The notes under the pieces are model-generated. The model ran no database searches and was not told where the DNA came from. It saw nothing but the letters and a program-made list of their open reading frames with translations. The position numbers and the translations under genes are program-made. This document shows, in pieces, positions 47,302 to 59,681 of a DNA stretch of 64,000 nt (the stretch's first letter is position 1; each line of letters opens with the position of its first letter). This DNA is from Gymnothorax reevesii (Eukaryota; Chordata; Actinopteri; Anguilliformes; Muraenidae), in contig CM056580.1 in assembly GCA_029721435.1 (NCBI GenBank), forward strand, positions 75,231,367-75,295,366, in the 5' to 3' direction.

Positions 47302-48168
47302 CAGTGGCGGTTCTAGAACCGTGAATTGGGGGGCAAAGACACAACCCTTTATGATGATTAAGATAGTCCTGGCTTGTTCTCAATCATTTTCCTTTACTGA
47401 CGCGTTTTCCAATTATCATAATTGGCAACTGAAGACACGGTCTCGCTCCATATGATCTAACAGCGATGAAATCATGGGGTAAATTCAGTATAATTAAGAG
47501 TAGGGGTGTACAGTACATCCATTTTAAACAATTATTGGTCCTGACCTGTTCTCAGTCATTTTCATGATTAACAAAAGCTTCACTTCGGGAGCGTTCCACA
47601 CTTAACAGGTGTTGCTTGTTGTCACCAATTTGGTAGGACGCCAGTCATTCATCTGGATGCATATTTGCTGAAATCAAAATTGCGTACCTGCGCAAATAGC
47701 TTGAGCCGCATGCTTTTTATAGCCTATTTCAGTGCGAGTACCACTTTTTTCATTCAATACTGATAGTAATTTTGAATAACGTCAATTTAAATTAAGCAAA
47801 TACGCATCCAGATGAATGATTGTCGTTTTACCTAATCGCGGAGAGCAAGCAACACCTGTTAAGTGTGGACTGTGGATTGCTCTCGGAGTGAACCTTTTGT
47901 TAATCATGAAAATGACTGAGAACAGGTCAGGACCGGTAATTGTTTAAAATGGATGTTTTGTTCACCCCAATTCTCAGTGCAACTGAATTTACCCCATGAT
48001 TTCATCGCTGTTAGATCGCATGTGGAGAGAAACCGTGTCTCCAGTTGCCAATTATGATAATTGGAAAACGCGTCAAGGAAAATGATGGAAAACTAGCCAG
48101 GACTATCCTAATTATCATAAGGGGACATGTCTGTGCCCCCCCAATTCTCGGTTCTAGAGCTGCCACTG
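47302..48168. mobile_element. hAT-type foldback MITE, 867 bp
   Basis: A perfect 8-bp duplication GAAATAAG (47294-47301 and 48169-48176) flanks it. The ends are CAGTGGCGGTTCTAGAACCG and, reversed, CAGTGGCAGCTCTAGAACCG. The two arms pair over roughly 350-390 bp each (for example CGCGTTTTCCAATTATCATA and CTGACCTGTTCTCAGTCATT occur in both), leaving a short spacer. Non-coding. 8-bp duplications and CAGTGGCG ends indicate the hAT superfamily. Confidence 0.92.
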
Positions 48169-49073
48169 GAAATAAGTCATTGAAATTTCATAGTAAAATT
48201 TGGCTGTAGAAGGTCATGAAGGTCAAGTTCAAGGTCGCCAAATGAAACTTAATACATGACTTCCTACATGCCCACAACAGAAACCTAAGCTCTATCTGTA
48301 ATAGTTTTGGTGATCCAAGTCATTCAAATTTCACCATGTGAAGTTTGACCTTCAAAGGTCACCGAAGGGCAACTTCAAGGCCAACAAACTTCATAATGAC
48401 TTCCTAAGTGTTCAATACATATATGTTCCCAATCATCTACATTTTCAATCCTAGAAGCCTTTGAAAACTGTAACATTTTGACCTTTCAGGGTCAATAGAG
48501 GTCAACTTTAACACAGCCAAAATATAGGTCATATATGACTTCCTAAATGTCCATATTACAAACTCTGCAACCATTTGGCCTCCACAGGCCATCTTGCATA
48601 TTCATAAAGTACAGCGCCCCCAATAGACCCACTTCCATCGATTCAATCAAAATGGCGCTTGCACTGTACATTGATGGTACCAAGGAAAGTCAATTGTTTG
48701 ATTTAGAAAAAAATCATCACGCAGTTTTTGAGAAATAATTTTTTGAAATTTCTCAGTCCTATCTTTAACATTGGGGTCAGATTTCAAGGGCCCATCAAAC
48801 GGACAAAGTGATTCAATCAAAAATCTGTTACAAAGGTCTGGAGATATGGTCTAATAGTATGTTATGGCCAATTTACATGAAAATTCATCAGGCCAAAAAA
48901 AAGATGAAAAACTTTCTGGACGACGGACAACAGACGATGGACGCCACACCGCAACAATAGCTAATCGGCCGCCAAGCTAAAAATGCTCATAAAAACAGCA
49001 GTGATTTCTATGGCTACATTTGTGTTACCAGGCTCGTGTGACTCACGCCTGATTTTTTGTCTTTTTTTTGCGT

Positions 49074-50422
49074 TAAAGGAACTGTTGGTAACTTTTATAA
49101 AAAATTTTTTTTTTCATATTTGCTGAAAATGTTACCCTATTCTGACAGTAGTACACAAAATATGTAATCTGAAGAAAAAAAAATCTGGCACATTTGGCCT
49201 CTCCCAATGCTCCTAATGGCATTGACAAGAATCCACTGCTTCTAAGCAAAATTAACCAATCAGTGGTTAACCAGGAGAGGTTTTCATGCCAGTGTCAATC
49301 ACTTATTGTATGCATGCTGTTTAGCCCCTCTCCTCTGTGCAGGCTCTCTCCTGTGCCCAGGTCCTGGAGGGGCTTAGAGTTGTTGTTGGTAATTATTTTC
49401 ATTTTATTCAGTAAAAATCTCATAATATGCCATCGTCAACAACTGATTGTTATGTTATCAGAAAAAAAAAAAAACTCAAAGACACAAGCAGAAAATCCAT
49501 AAACTAAGGAGGTGGAGTTTGGTTTTAATAATTGCAGCCTGGATAAACCTGGCATGAGTAAACACTGAGTAAAACAGATCTACTGGCTGTGAATAAGTAG
49601 CTTGATAGCAGGCTTCTTCATTTGAATTCGTCTGAACATTTATTTAGCTGCTGCAACTAGGCTCAGTTGTAACAATGTAAAAGCAATCCGTTAGTGACAG
49701 AATTGTTGAGGGCATTCAATACTTTGGTACTGTAACTCTATTAAGGTGCCCACATGTACTTGATAGCCCGGTGAAAATAATAGCCTACATAAAGCCAGAT
49801 GGTTTGGTATAGTCCACATAAAGCAAGATAAGTCAGTAGCTTGCTAGTAGCTGGGAAGCAAACTTAGCTCTAGTGCACAGGGATGCAAACCAGCTCGACT
49901 TTTTGTAGTTTATTGGCTTCCATCATCCTGCGGTTGGACCTAGAATGTAGTTATCACCAGAGCCAAGGCTCTTAGCTCGTACACTCAAATGATTGAAAAG
50001 AGGTTGTACCTTATTCTTTTGTAATATGTGCAGATAGTTAGCTAATGCTGACGTCATGTCGGTAACATTAGTTCGCTCATTTGCTTGGCCAATATACAAC
50101 TCCGTCTCTCTATCATGTTTCAATTACTAAGCACAATTTCGAAGATTTTGTAATGGCATGGTATGTGTCTGTGAGCAACATGTAAATGCATAATGTTTAC
50201 TTTTTGTTATTACAAGTGTTTCTTACTTTGCAATCAGACATACAGTAGCTCCTCAAGTATTTCTATTTAACTACTGCAAGTTGACTGATCTCGTTAACGA
50301 GCTTGGAGAGAGAGGCTGCAGGAGGAAGGGAAAGAGCAGTGAGGGAGGGGTAATGGAGTTCTTGATCAAAATCTCTCTCTCTCTAGATCAATTCATCAAA
50401 GTTACTGACAACAGCTTTACTG
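49074..50422. mobile_element. Possible DNA element with AAAGGAACTGTTGGTAACTT ends
   Basis: The left end AAAGGAACTGTTGGTAACTT resembles, reversed, TAAAGCTGTTGTCAGTAACTT at 50401-50421. The interior is non-coding, with poly-A and an ACATATTTTGTG-type block. The ends are only partly alike, so the call is tentative. Confidence 0.35.
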
Positions 50423-50490
50423 TGCCACATCAGTTGTTTTCAGGGCTGTCTGGTCCCAAATAAATCTGATCTTCAAATCAGAGTTAAGTC

Positions 50491-51464
50491 ACTTTGGATT
50501 CGTTCACATTACAAGCCAAATTCTTACTTTTTGCTTAGAATGGATTTTCCTATCTTGATGGTTCACTATCATAATTACAAGTGACCTGTATGTAGCTGTA
50601 ATGTGAACGCAACTGTCCTCTGAAACGGCATGCGTGCTCACAGTGGTACTTGTTTGCATGAGTGATTTGTGTCGTTGTTTCGCCCACTGATTGGTTTTGC
50701 CATGCTGCCAAGGCTGGTTGATGACAGCAGTTGCATTCTGGCAAAAAGCCATATGGATTTCAGTCTGACCCTTCTCATTCATGTTGCATGGCCATGTGTG
50801 AAATATGTATCCAATCTAGGACTGCACATGAAAGTGATTCAACGGTAATTGGAAGATTGTATTTTTTTTTTTTTTAAAATAAATTTGGCATCTCCAATCC
50901 CACCTGAATCTGGAATGCCCACTATGTACAAAGCTTGCTCGTATGCGACCTCTTGCTGCCAACTCAGGATAGTGAGACAGTTCACGGCTCTCCTCCGAAG
51001 CACATGCCTGTCTGCCACTGATTCTTATACACTCGTTGGTTGAATCTTCGCAAGTTCAGAACTAGGGCGGAGGATACCCGGACATGAACCAACCCTTCCT
51101 GACGAGCGCCCGTCTGGCCAACAGGAGGCGCTGGAGCAACGAACAAAGCTGTTATTCAATACCCAAATCCGGCAGTCCCTTCCCAATTTGAAACCCTGTA
51201 GCGTGATAGCCAATTGTGCGCTACTCTGAAAAAGCTGCCGACCCCTGCCGGTGGGTACGCTGGGGCTCGAACTCGCGACGTGATGATCACCTCTGCACTG
51301 CAGAGCAGTGCCTTATCCGTGTGAGCCACCCGGCAGCAGAAGATTGTATTTAAACATCAGACTTCTCTGTGCACACAGCCCTCAAAACATCAGATCTGTG
51401 TCACATCAAGGCAAAAAAATCAGATCTCAGTCACCTCAGCCAGGTAATGTGAACATAGTCTAAA
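50491..51464. mobile_element. MITE split by a SINE
   Basis: The left end TTTGGATTCGTTCACATTAC and the right end, reversed, TTAGACTATGTTCACATTAC are similar. GATCTGAT/ATCAGATC motifs recur inside. Without the SINE at 50865-51339 the host is about 0.49 kb. Non-coding; superfamily undetermined. Confidence 0.5.
50865..51339 (-). mobile_element. tRNA-derived SINE, minus strand
   Basis: A perfect 12-bp duplication AAGATTGTATTT (50853-50864 and 51340-51351) flanks 475 bp. On the minus strand the head at 51333-51262 has CCGGGTGGCTCACACGG (A box region) and GCGAGTTCGAGCCCC (B box). The tail is A-rich (T run at about 50862-50875). It differs from the SINE at 46823-47162, so the genome has at least two SINE families. 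Confidence 0.88.
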
Positions 51465-51699
51465 TCATCTTTGACGTGTTTCATTGCAGACAGTATGAAG
51501 ACAAGATATTCAATAAATCAAAACTTTATATGTAACTATACATCCATTCCTGCCATTCAGGCCTGATGAGTCATGATGCCATCAAACCCAAGTGATTGGC
51601 AGGAGGTAGTGAATCTCCAGAGAAGTTCATTCATATATGAATTCTGAGCCATATTGCTGGTTTGTCATTTGGCATTACCATGCTAATACAGCGCCTTGG

Positions 51700-52160
51700 T
51701 AGCGAATTCTGAATTTGTGTTTCATGCTTTTTGCGGTTGCTGCGGTCTGCAAGGTAGAGATAGTGCACATGGTGTGGGGCAAGAGGGTCAAAGGGCATCA
51801 AAGGAGGCTGGAAGAGAAAGCAATTGGGAGGGCTGGCATTCTAGGGCAATGGTCTCTGGGGTCAAGGGAGGGTCAAGGAAAACGGCTGCAGTGCCTAATG
51901 GCTGTTTGTCGTTAGCATACTAACAAAGCAACCAGCCACAGTAGCTTGTTCAGCATTCATGTTTCATGGTCCTTGTGGTCGGCACAATCTACGCAGTGCT
52001 GATGGTGCAAATAGTTTGGGACAAGAAGGTCAATGGGAATCAGGAGAGGCTGGCAGACAAAACAGTGGAGAGGGCTGGCGTGCTGTAGCAAAAGTCTCAA
52101 GGGTCAGGGAAAAGTCAAGGAAAAAGGTTGTAGCACCCAAAGGGTGCTTTTTTTCTCATA
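51700..52160. repeat. Two tandem ~242-bp units
   Basis: GTTTCATGCTTTTTGCGGTT at 51719 recurs as GTTTCATGGTCCTTGTGGTC at 51959. Both are followed by GTGCA/GATGGTG, GGCAAGAGGGTCAA-like, GGAGGCTGG-, GAGGGCTGGC- and GGGTCAAGG-like blocks. The paired ORFs across them are not conserved with each other in frame, so coding is unlikely. Confidence 0.7.
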
Positions 52161-52189
52161 TTCTTTAAAGCAGCAGCAGCAGTGTGTTG

Positions 52190-53771
52190 GTTTTTAAAGA
52201 ATCTAAGACCTTGAAGATTAAGAGCATTCAGTATCAGTTTTCGGCCTTGCCCTTCACGCATGTAAATTTTTCTGGATTCGGTGAATCTTTAAATAATATT
52301 ATAGAGTGTATATGGTGAAATCCCCAATTTCCTTGCAAACATGCATTGAGAAACATTGATCCTAAACTGATGCTATGTTTTGCTCACATAGCTTTGTGCT
52401 AAATGGTGCACATCAAACCATACTGGCTTGGAAACAACCTATGGATGCTTATTATATGCCAATCATGATACCATCACTCGTTAAAAAATCACTTAGTTAC
52501 CGTAGGAATGTTCTTAACAGGTTTTTTTTTTTTACATTCAACCTTTCAGAGTTACATTGTCCCTGTAAGAAGAGGTCAGAGGAACACCAGGTGCGGGATG
52601 CAGAAGTGTTTATTAAACACAAAACACTAAGGGAAAAATGGCAGACACGCCAGAAACAAAACACCGTGCACAAGCACTGAACAAATGGGATAACTGAAGT
52701 ACACTGCCAAAGGCAGGGGGAAACAGAAATACACTCTCCAAGAGGGGATAAACTAAGAAAACAAAAACTGGACCTAACTAAACTGACCGATACACTGGGA
52801 GACTTATACACGGGGCAGACAAGACTAAAGCGCAGCAAACAGAAAGACTCGGGAACCATACACGGGAGACACTCAGAACGCACGAGGAGCTGAGACTTCA
52901 CCATGTAGCACAGAGACAATACGGAGGATCCGTCTGACAATCACATCCAATGCTGCCACATATATAACCATGAGAGGAGCCGGGGACTCGGAATGCAATC
53001 TCAGACTGAAACATAAATAAATGCGATTAATAAACAATCCCTCAAAAACTGGCTTAACAATAATGACTCGAGACAAGACGCTGAGACGATCAATCAAGCG
53101 AGACAGTTTAGATTAAGGCAATCTGAACGTGACGAGGAAAAAGCACCACAAGAAAAGCGAAGGAAAGCACAGGTTTTTAAATGTAGTTAATCAAAGAGCT
53201 CAGGCGGAAAGCACAAAAGCCAGAAATGCACACGTTCGCTAAATGAGTTAATCAAGGTTAATATTACGTGACAAAATATTTACAATCACCCTTAAATAAG
53301 TGCTGGTTAGTACGTGTTAGTAATATCCTATCAGAGAATGCATTCACTCAGTTTCGCGAGACCCGGAATTAAACACAGCTGGAAGCAATGAATGAAACAG
53401 CCAAAGCCGAAACCGAAAGAGAAAACGTGATTGGACGACGAAACGCAGGCATGCTGAAGGCAGTCACGCGACATCACTGAAGGCAGATTGGGAGTGGATC
53501 GTCAGACGGCTGAACAGAAAGCTGGAAATACAAAACGAAAGTAAAGCACAAGCACAAATAAACACGGGACAACACATGAAAGAGCAGAATCAGAACAGTC
53601 CCTGTGACAAGATTTTTGGAATATGTCACAGGAATCAAAATTGGAATTAGTGCATGTTTACAAGGATCAAGAAAGTTAAGGTAAAACCTTCAATCTTTTT
53701 TCATAGGTGAAACAGCATTTTCAAATTACTGCTTAATGTACTGTCCCAACTTTTATGGACTTGGGGTTGTA
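52190..53771 (-). mobile_element. Tc1-like remnant split by an LTR
   Basis: 52190-52400 keeps TTTTCGGCCTTGCCCTTCACG and TTTTGCTCACATAGCTTTGTGC typical of the 5' transposase region of a fish Tc1. After the LTR the element resumes and ends CTGTCCCAACTTTTATGGAC, TTGGGGTTGTA at 53771. Left end missing. Confidence 0.55.
52564..53597 (-). mobile_element. Solo LTR, family 1
   Basis: 1,034 bp starting TGTAAG and ending GAACA, flanked by a perfect 5-bp duplication GTCCC (52559-52563 and 53598-53602). A polyadenylation signal AATAAA on the minus strand (about 52607) lies about 50 bp from the minus-strand 3' end, as in an LTR. No internal coding region, so it is a solo LTR. Superfamily undetermined. 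Confidence 0.8.
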
Positions 53772-53915
53772 TTTTGTGGCATATGCGGTTTATTGTGTGC
53801 TCTATAATGATATCAGACCCAGAAACAAAAATGGCACATGCATGACCCTGAAAGTAAAACACACACACAAAAAAAAAAAAGAATAATCACAAGCAGAATT
53901 CGGCCTTGAGCCATC

Positions 53916-54906
53916 TGTGAGGTATCGTTCTGGAACCAAATGCAAAACCAGCAAGTTTCAGCAAAAGTAGATTTTATTGAAGTTGGGTTTGTAAACCCCC
54001 ACAGGGCAGAAAGCGGTACAGAGTCCACAATCCAAAATCAGAATCCCCGGGACGTAATCCAAACTGTACACAGGGCAGCAAACCAAAATCAGTCGGGCAA
54101 AACAGGTTCGGTACACAGGCATGTCAGAGAATCCAAAGCCAAGGTCCAGTAGACGTAATCCAAACCGTTAACAGGGCAGCAGAGACTAAACTCAAGGTCA
54201 GGCAAAACAGGTACGGTACATGGGCAGAGAAGTATCAAAGAAAACACCAAAATCAGAATCTGGGACGTTCCAATCAAAAGTATAACACTATGAATACAAG
54301 GCATCAAGGATCGCAGCACAGGGAAAACGTTCTGACAAGAGCTGTGAGTGAAATGACTGCTTAAATACACGTAGGGGAAGTCACATGCTATGATAGGAAA
54401 CAGGTGACTTGGATCAGACTAATTAACAAAGGAATGCACATGAGGAAGTTACGAACTACATGAACTTGGCAAAAGCCAAAACGCGGACAGGGATCACAAG
54501 ACAGCCTATGACAAACACACGGCTCCGGTTAGGAAGTTCTAACGTGCACAGATGGAGAACAGAATCTTACAAATGTGGAGGTTCCGTTGAATTGCAGCAA
54601 AGTAGATTGAGTAAAGCCAAAGGGGTGGAAACTAGAATAAGGCGACTGCGGAGAGCTTGTTAGTCAATTATTAAGTGCAGCTATACAATACCTTAGTGCT
54701 CGTGAGTACCTTAGGACTCAAAACATTGTTAGTTTGGGTTATGTTAACTAAAATAAACTTAGTTTGGCTAGTAATATAGAAAAGCAAGGTGAAGTAAATG
54801 AGATTTTTTTTTTTTTTTTTTTTAAACAAAGACAGGGGGAGACAAAGTGCAATGCATGGTATGACAAACCATGGACCGAAATTTAACTGCAGGAGTGGAA
54901 TATCAA
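53916..54906 (-). mobile_element. Solo LTR, family 2, copy A
   Basis: Starts TGTGAGGTATCGTTC, like copy D. The shared blocks are ATTTTATTGAAG (AATAAA on the minus strand), CCCCCACAGGGCAGAA, GACGTAATCCAAAC, AAAACGCGGACAGGGATCAC and AGTGCAATGCATGG. The end is unclear; CCATC before and CCATG after may be an aged 5-bp duplication. About 0.99 kb, shorter than B and D. Confidence 0.7.
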
Positions 54907-55153
54907 CCATGATTGGATTTTTCTACTCACTTAGGGCCATAACTTAGATCTTAGAGAACCAGCGAAGTGATTTTGAGTCCATTTACACCCCAGGAGAAAA
55001 TGAGTGAAATTCTGTGTATTTTGACCTCTTTACTAAAAGATCTGTATCTCAAAAACTATAAATGCCAGGGAGAGGGGAAAAAAATAAAAATAAAAAAATA
55101 AAAAAAACCACACACAACCCACCCACCCCCACACAAATGGAAAAATCAAATTC

Positions 55154-56400
55154 TGTAATGTAGCGATCAGGAACCAGTCGCGAGAACCAGGAAATGCAGT
55201 AGAGCTTGTTTTATTAAAGGGGGAGGACCCTTGCAGGGCAGAAGGCAAAAGTACGTGAGTCCATGATCCAAAAGTCAAAATCCAGTTGGGCAAAAATAGA
55301 ATCAAAAACCAATGCAGCAATCACAGTAATCGTAGTCGGACAGAAATGGGTCTGGTTCACAGGAATAGTACTATCAAAGAAGCAAAGCCAGAATCCACAG
55401 GACGTAATCCGAATCGTTACCAGGGCAGCAAACAGATCTCGTAGTCGGGCAGAAAATGGTCAAAACACACAGATGCAACAATTATCCAAAATCACAAAGG
55501 CAAAAATCGAAAGTTGGGCAATCCAGTCAGAAAGATAAACACTGAGTAATCAAGGCAAGAACCGTAGCACAAGAAAACTAGGAAAACAATCTGACACTGG
55601 ATCTGCTTGAACAGACAGCTTAAATACACATCCGGGGTGAACACATGACCCGGGAGAAACAGGTGCAATCAATGCTACAATAATCAGGAGTGACACATGA
55701 GGAATAATCTAATTACATGAATCTGGCCAAAGCCAAAACGCAGACAGGGATCACAAGACAAACCTATGTACAAAACAACAGCTCCCGTTAAGGAGTACTA
55801 AAGTGCACAGTTTAAAGAAAAGGAAAGCATAAAGTGTAAGTGGAGAACCACAGAAGCTGCAGCAGAGATAATCAGGGATAGGCAAGGAGGCGGAGACTAG
55901 AATTGGGCGACTGCTGAGAGATCGTTAGTCAATTAGTATGTGCAGCTATACAATCCCGAGTACATGTTAGTAAGTTAGTAAAAATATACAATGTTAATAT
56001 GAGTTAGTAATTATTGAAAACAACAAACTGTTCGTATGGATTAATAGATGGTAAAAGAGAGAGGAAGGAAGCACACGAGATAATGAAAGAAGGTTGAAAC
56101 CCAGAAACCAATAAATCACCCGAATGAGTGGCACGCAAGACTAGGGACCGTGGGCAAAGACCTACATAAGACAAGACAGGGTAGATGAAGTGCAATGCAT
56201 GGAAAGGAAAACATGGCAAGATAACTAATGATCTAAACATGAAAAATAATAAAACAAGGAAATCCAAACTACCAAAATACAATACATAATCCTAAGAATG
56301 GTCAGTCAGAGCAATGGTCACTAAACACAGAAATCCATAAACATGGCAAAGCCAGGCACAGAACTTAAACAAGACATGAGCATAATCCAGAATCACAACA
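55154..56400 (-). mobile_element. Solo LTR, family 2, copy B
   Basis: 1,247 bp from TGTAATGTAGCG to AATCACAACA with a perfect 5-bp duplication AATTC (55149-55153 and 56401-56405). Minus-strand AATAAA at about 55210. It shares GGAACCAGTCGCGAGAAC, GGGCAGAAGGCAAAA, AAAACGCAGACAGGGATCAC and GAAATCCATAAACATGGC-type blocks with the other copies. No internal region. Confidence 0.88.
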
Positions 56401-56501
56401 AATTCAAAATTTTGTAGATTTTTGTTAATGAGCAACAGCAGATATGGAGGAAATAACACCAATCTGGAGTGCATACATGTCCTCAACATACTGTAGAAAA
56501 C

Positions 56502-56586
56502 AATTGAAGCACTGATTACTAAAACCCCACAAGTCAAGTCAAGTCAAGTGTGACTTTTGTGTGTTTTAGTAATAGGTGCTTCAATT
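56502..56586. repeat. Short palindromic foldback repeat, copy 2
   Basis: 85 bp, same family as 33606-33684: AATTGAAGCACTGATTACTA and AAACCCCAC on the left, GTGTTTTAGTAATAGGTGCT and TCAATT on the right, with an AAGTCAAGTCAAGTCAAGTG core. It lies between LTR copies B and C. Confidence 0.75.
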
Positions 56587-56678
56587 GTGTTGAAATCTTT
56601 GACCGTTCAAATTTTAGCTTATGTTTTAGCAATATGGTCGGCCTTGCTGGCAGCATTATTAGATTAGTATTACAAAGA

Positions 56679-57780
56679 TGTAACATTACGCCCACAGGAA
56701 CCAATTGCAACTCAGGAATAATCCAAAAATTAGAGTTTATTACAGTCCAGATGTCAAAAAGCCAGAGATCAATCAATGCAGAGGTACAGAGACACAGTTC
56801 AAAATCGTAATCCGGAAGACAGGCAGTGGTCGAATCCAGGTAATCAGAATGGCGAAAGTACACAAGGGCAAATCCAAAAACAGAAGTCCGAGCTCGTGAG
56901 CAAAGTTCATTAACAGGGCAGCAGGCAAAAGAATGGTCAAACAGAAATGGGTCGAAATCTGAAAAAGGCTGCAAACAGGTACAGAGCGTCAAAGGCAAAA
57001 AGCAAGGTTTTCGAAGGGGTGTCTCAGGTAAAACATGATCAACTGGCTTACACAAAATCGGCACAGGAGAAACTGATCAACATTCTGACAAAGAATGAAC
57101 TGCAGTGAAGACTTTAAATAGACAAGAGGGAAGTCACATGCTATGCAGGGAACAGGTGAATTGGATAAGACTAATTACAGAGGTGAGCAAACATGGGGAG
57201 GTCCTAAACCACAAAAACTGGCAAAAGCAAAAACGCGGACAGGATCCACGCTGACAACCTATGACAGATAAACAGCTTCGGTCAAAGAGTTCTAAGTGCA
57301 CAGACAAGTGCAGGATAGCAATTATGCACGTGAGAGAGAATCTCGCGGAAACGCAGGGAGGGGCAGAGAAAGCAACAGGGGCGGAGTTACAGCAGAGCAC
57401 AGTTAGTTATGTTAGTAAACAGTGATATCTGCACACCTAATCAAAATACGTGAATGTTAGTTGGTTATTTTATAAACAGATAAAGGATTAGTCTACAGTA
57501 AAATTACCAAAACTAACTAAGCAGCCCAGCAGTTAATTAATATGGTAATTTCAGAAAAGCGGTAAAGAGGGTAAAATGAGACTTGAAGGAAGTTCGTGAA
57601 ATACCGGAAAACGTCCAAAATCACCCGAAGCGTGTCTGCACACAAGCAGGGGAGTGCACTGGCATGATAACACAAATCACATCAGACATTACAGGGGAGA
57701 CAATGTGCAATGCAATAATCGAGTAGATGAATGAACATGAAAAATAATAAATACAAAATCAGATAGATACAGATCCTAAC
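56679..57780 (-). mobile_element. Solo LTR, family 2, copy C
   Basis: Starts TGTAACATTACG and ends near GATCCTAACA. It shares AGAGTTTATTACAG, GGGCAGCAGGCAAAAG, AAAACGCGGACAGGATCC and GACAATGTGCAATGCA with the other copies but is the most diverged. The flanking 5-mers AAAGA and GAAAC do not match, so its borders are approximate. Confidence 0.65.
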
Positions 57781-59249
57781 AGAAACAATACATTACTTTA
57801 ACACTAAAATCAGTATGTTTGGTGATATACAGTAGCAGGGCATTCGTTTTATTGGTGGATAGGATTTTTCACGGATCATGAAATTGCCGGTGTGTTCACC
57901 TGACACTCTGGGTATTAAGTGAGAGGTTTTTTTTTTTAACCTCTTGTCGTAAAAAGCTATATTGTTGTCGCTGTTAAAGAGAAAATGGCAGATTTCGTGA
58001 GTGTTTCAATTTGAATGTTAATGTAGCCTACTCATTATTCTGTTCAGGCTTTGTCTTGAAAGGACCAAAAATAAATTTTGTAATACGGAAGGAACAGTCT
58101 TTCATATGCAGTTCACTTCAGATTAAGGTTGTCTTTCACTTTGAACATAATAAAAGATAAGGTCACTGACAAGGTCTGCAGTAGTAATTGATGAGGTAAC
58201 AACCATTTTCAGGTCAAGTTAATGATATAAGAAATATGAAATAATTGTGTCATGACGGGCAGAAACACAAAATTCTAATTTTTGTTACAGTCTGTCTTAT
58301 TAAGCTGATTTCACGCCAGACATTCAAAGTCAATGTTAAGATGTGAATACACGTATTTTCGCGTGTATTTGTGTCTTTGCATTGCCTTTTAATGCAATCT
58401 GTCATGTGAAAAATTAATTTCGCGTCCAGTGTGAAAGCGGCTTTATGGTCCTCTTTGGACCTATAAAGTTCAGCATTTAAGAAGGTTCAACAAGACAGTT
58501 CACTCTGAATTGCTTCTGGCCAATACAAAACAAGGGAGTCTGTTGAGCAATTTTGAGACATAACAGGGAAGTGATACAGACAAATGACCTGTATGCTGCA
58601 GTGGGTCACTCAGTCCAAAGGATTCTGTCAAACATTTCACTACATTCAAAACACTCCATTCAATTTCCTGGAACAAATGGAGATTGACAATATATTTGTG
58701 GTGTTTAGATTTGCAATAAACAAGCCACATGCAAATAATGCAGATCCTCAGCTTTTTTAAAACCTTTTTTCAATGTATTTTCTTACCATATGTAAATTGC
58801 AGCACTTTGTTGACACAGCACACAGCCCCTTCCCCCGTAACCAATTTCAGTGAGGGAACCAGATGCAGATCTCAAAAAGCCTAATGGCACTTTAAATAAG
58901 AAAAATTTGGCCACAGATAAACAGAAACAGAGAAACTCAAAAGGGAACAGTTCAGGTTGGCGAGAGGCTGACAGAATCAGGGCGGGCAAGCAAGCTTAGT
59001 TCAGCGGTCAGTTCGAGGTCAAATTCGAGAAGGCAATCCAAGGCAGTGGGGCACGCTGGACTGTGCACACTTCAACACCGTCACTTGGGGAAACCGGGAT
59101 TATTTGCCATTCTGGGAACCAGAGATGAGCATAAAGAAAGGAAATGCTCAAACCACTTGACAACAACTTAACAAAGAGCTGACAAAGACTAGGAAGTAAA
59201 GTCAGTGAGTGACAGGTGAGGGAAAGGGAGTGAGTAATGAGACAATACT
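57781..59249. other. Unclassified intergenic segment
   Basis: No coding exon recognised. 58800-59240 has the purine-rich, AATAAG-containing look of the neighbouring LTRs and could be a further diverged LTR, but no ends or duplication were found. Confidence 0.4.
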
Positions 59250-59681
59250 TCAATGGTTCCATCAATTATGGCAAGTCACCCACTTCTCAAAGCTGCAAAG
59301 CTGCCCCAGGCCACCACACTGCCACCACCGTGTTTGACGATTGGAATTGTGTCAGCTTTACACCAGATGAAACGAAAAAAAAAAGAACCTATACCAAAAC
59401 TCTAGGTCATCATGATATCTTAATTTGGCAAACCAGTGGTTCATCCTCTACAACATCCGGAAGATCTGCTCCTCCCTCACCACCTACTCGACCCAGATCC
59501 TGGTCCGTGCGCTGATCCTCTCTCGCCTGGACTACTGCAACTCCCTTCTCGCTGGCCTCCCAGCTTTTGTCACCAGACCCCTGTCGCGCATCCAGAATGC
59601 TGTAGCTCACCTGGTCCACAACCTCCCAAGGCACTCCTGTGTCACCCCACGGCTGACGAGCCTTCACTGCCTGCCTATTGC

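Larger units (their letters stand above)
46600..48560. repeat. Degenerate tandem array of ~160-bp units, with two insertions
   Basis: Once the SINE (46823-47162) and the hAT foldback element (47302-48168) are removed, the unit recurs about five times: AAGTTTGACCTTCAAAGGTC, then CCAAATGAAAGCTCATACATGACTTCCTA in parts, AGAAACCTA-GCTCTATCTGT, and an AAGTCATT-AATTTCA end. Units are diverged. Trailing pieces continue to about 48980. No coding content recognised. Confidence 0.65.

Noticed and set aside
50865..51339. tRNA gene
   Set aside because: A and B boxes are present, but a 3' body, an A-rich tail and a target duplication make it a SINE.
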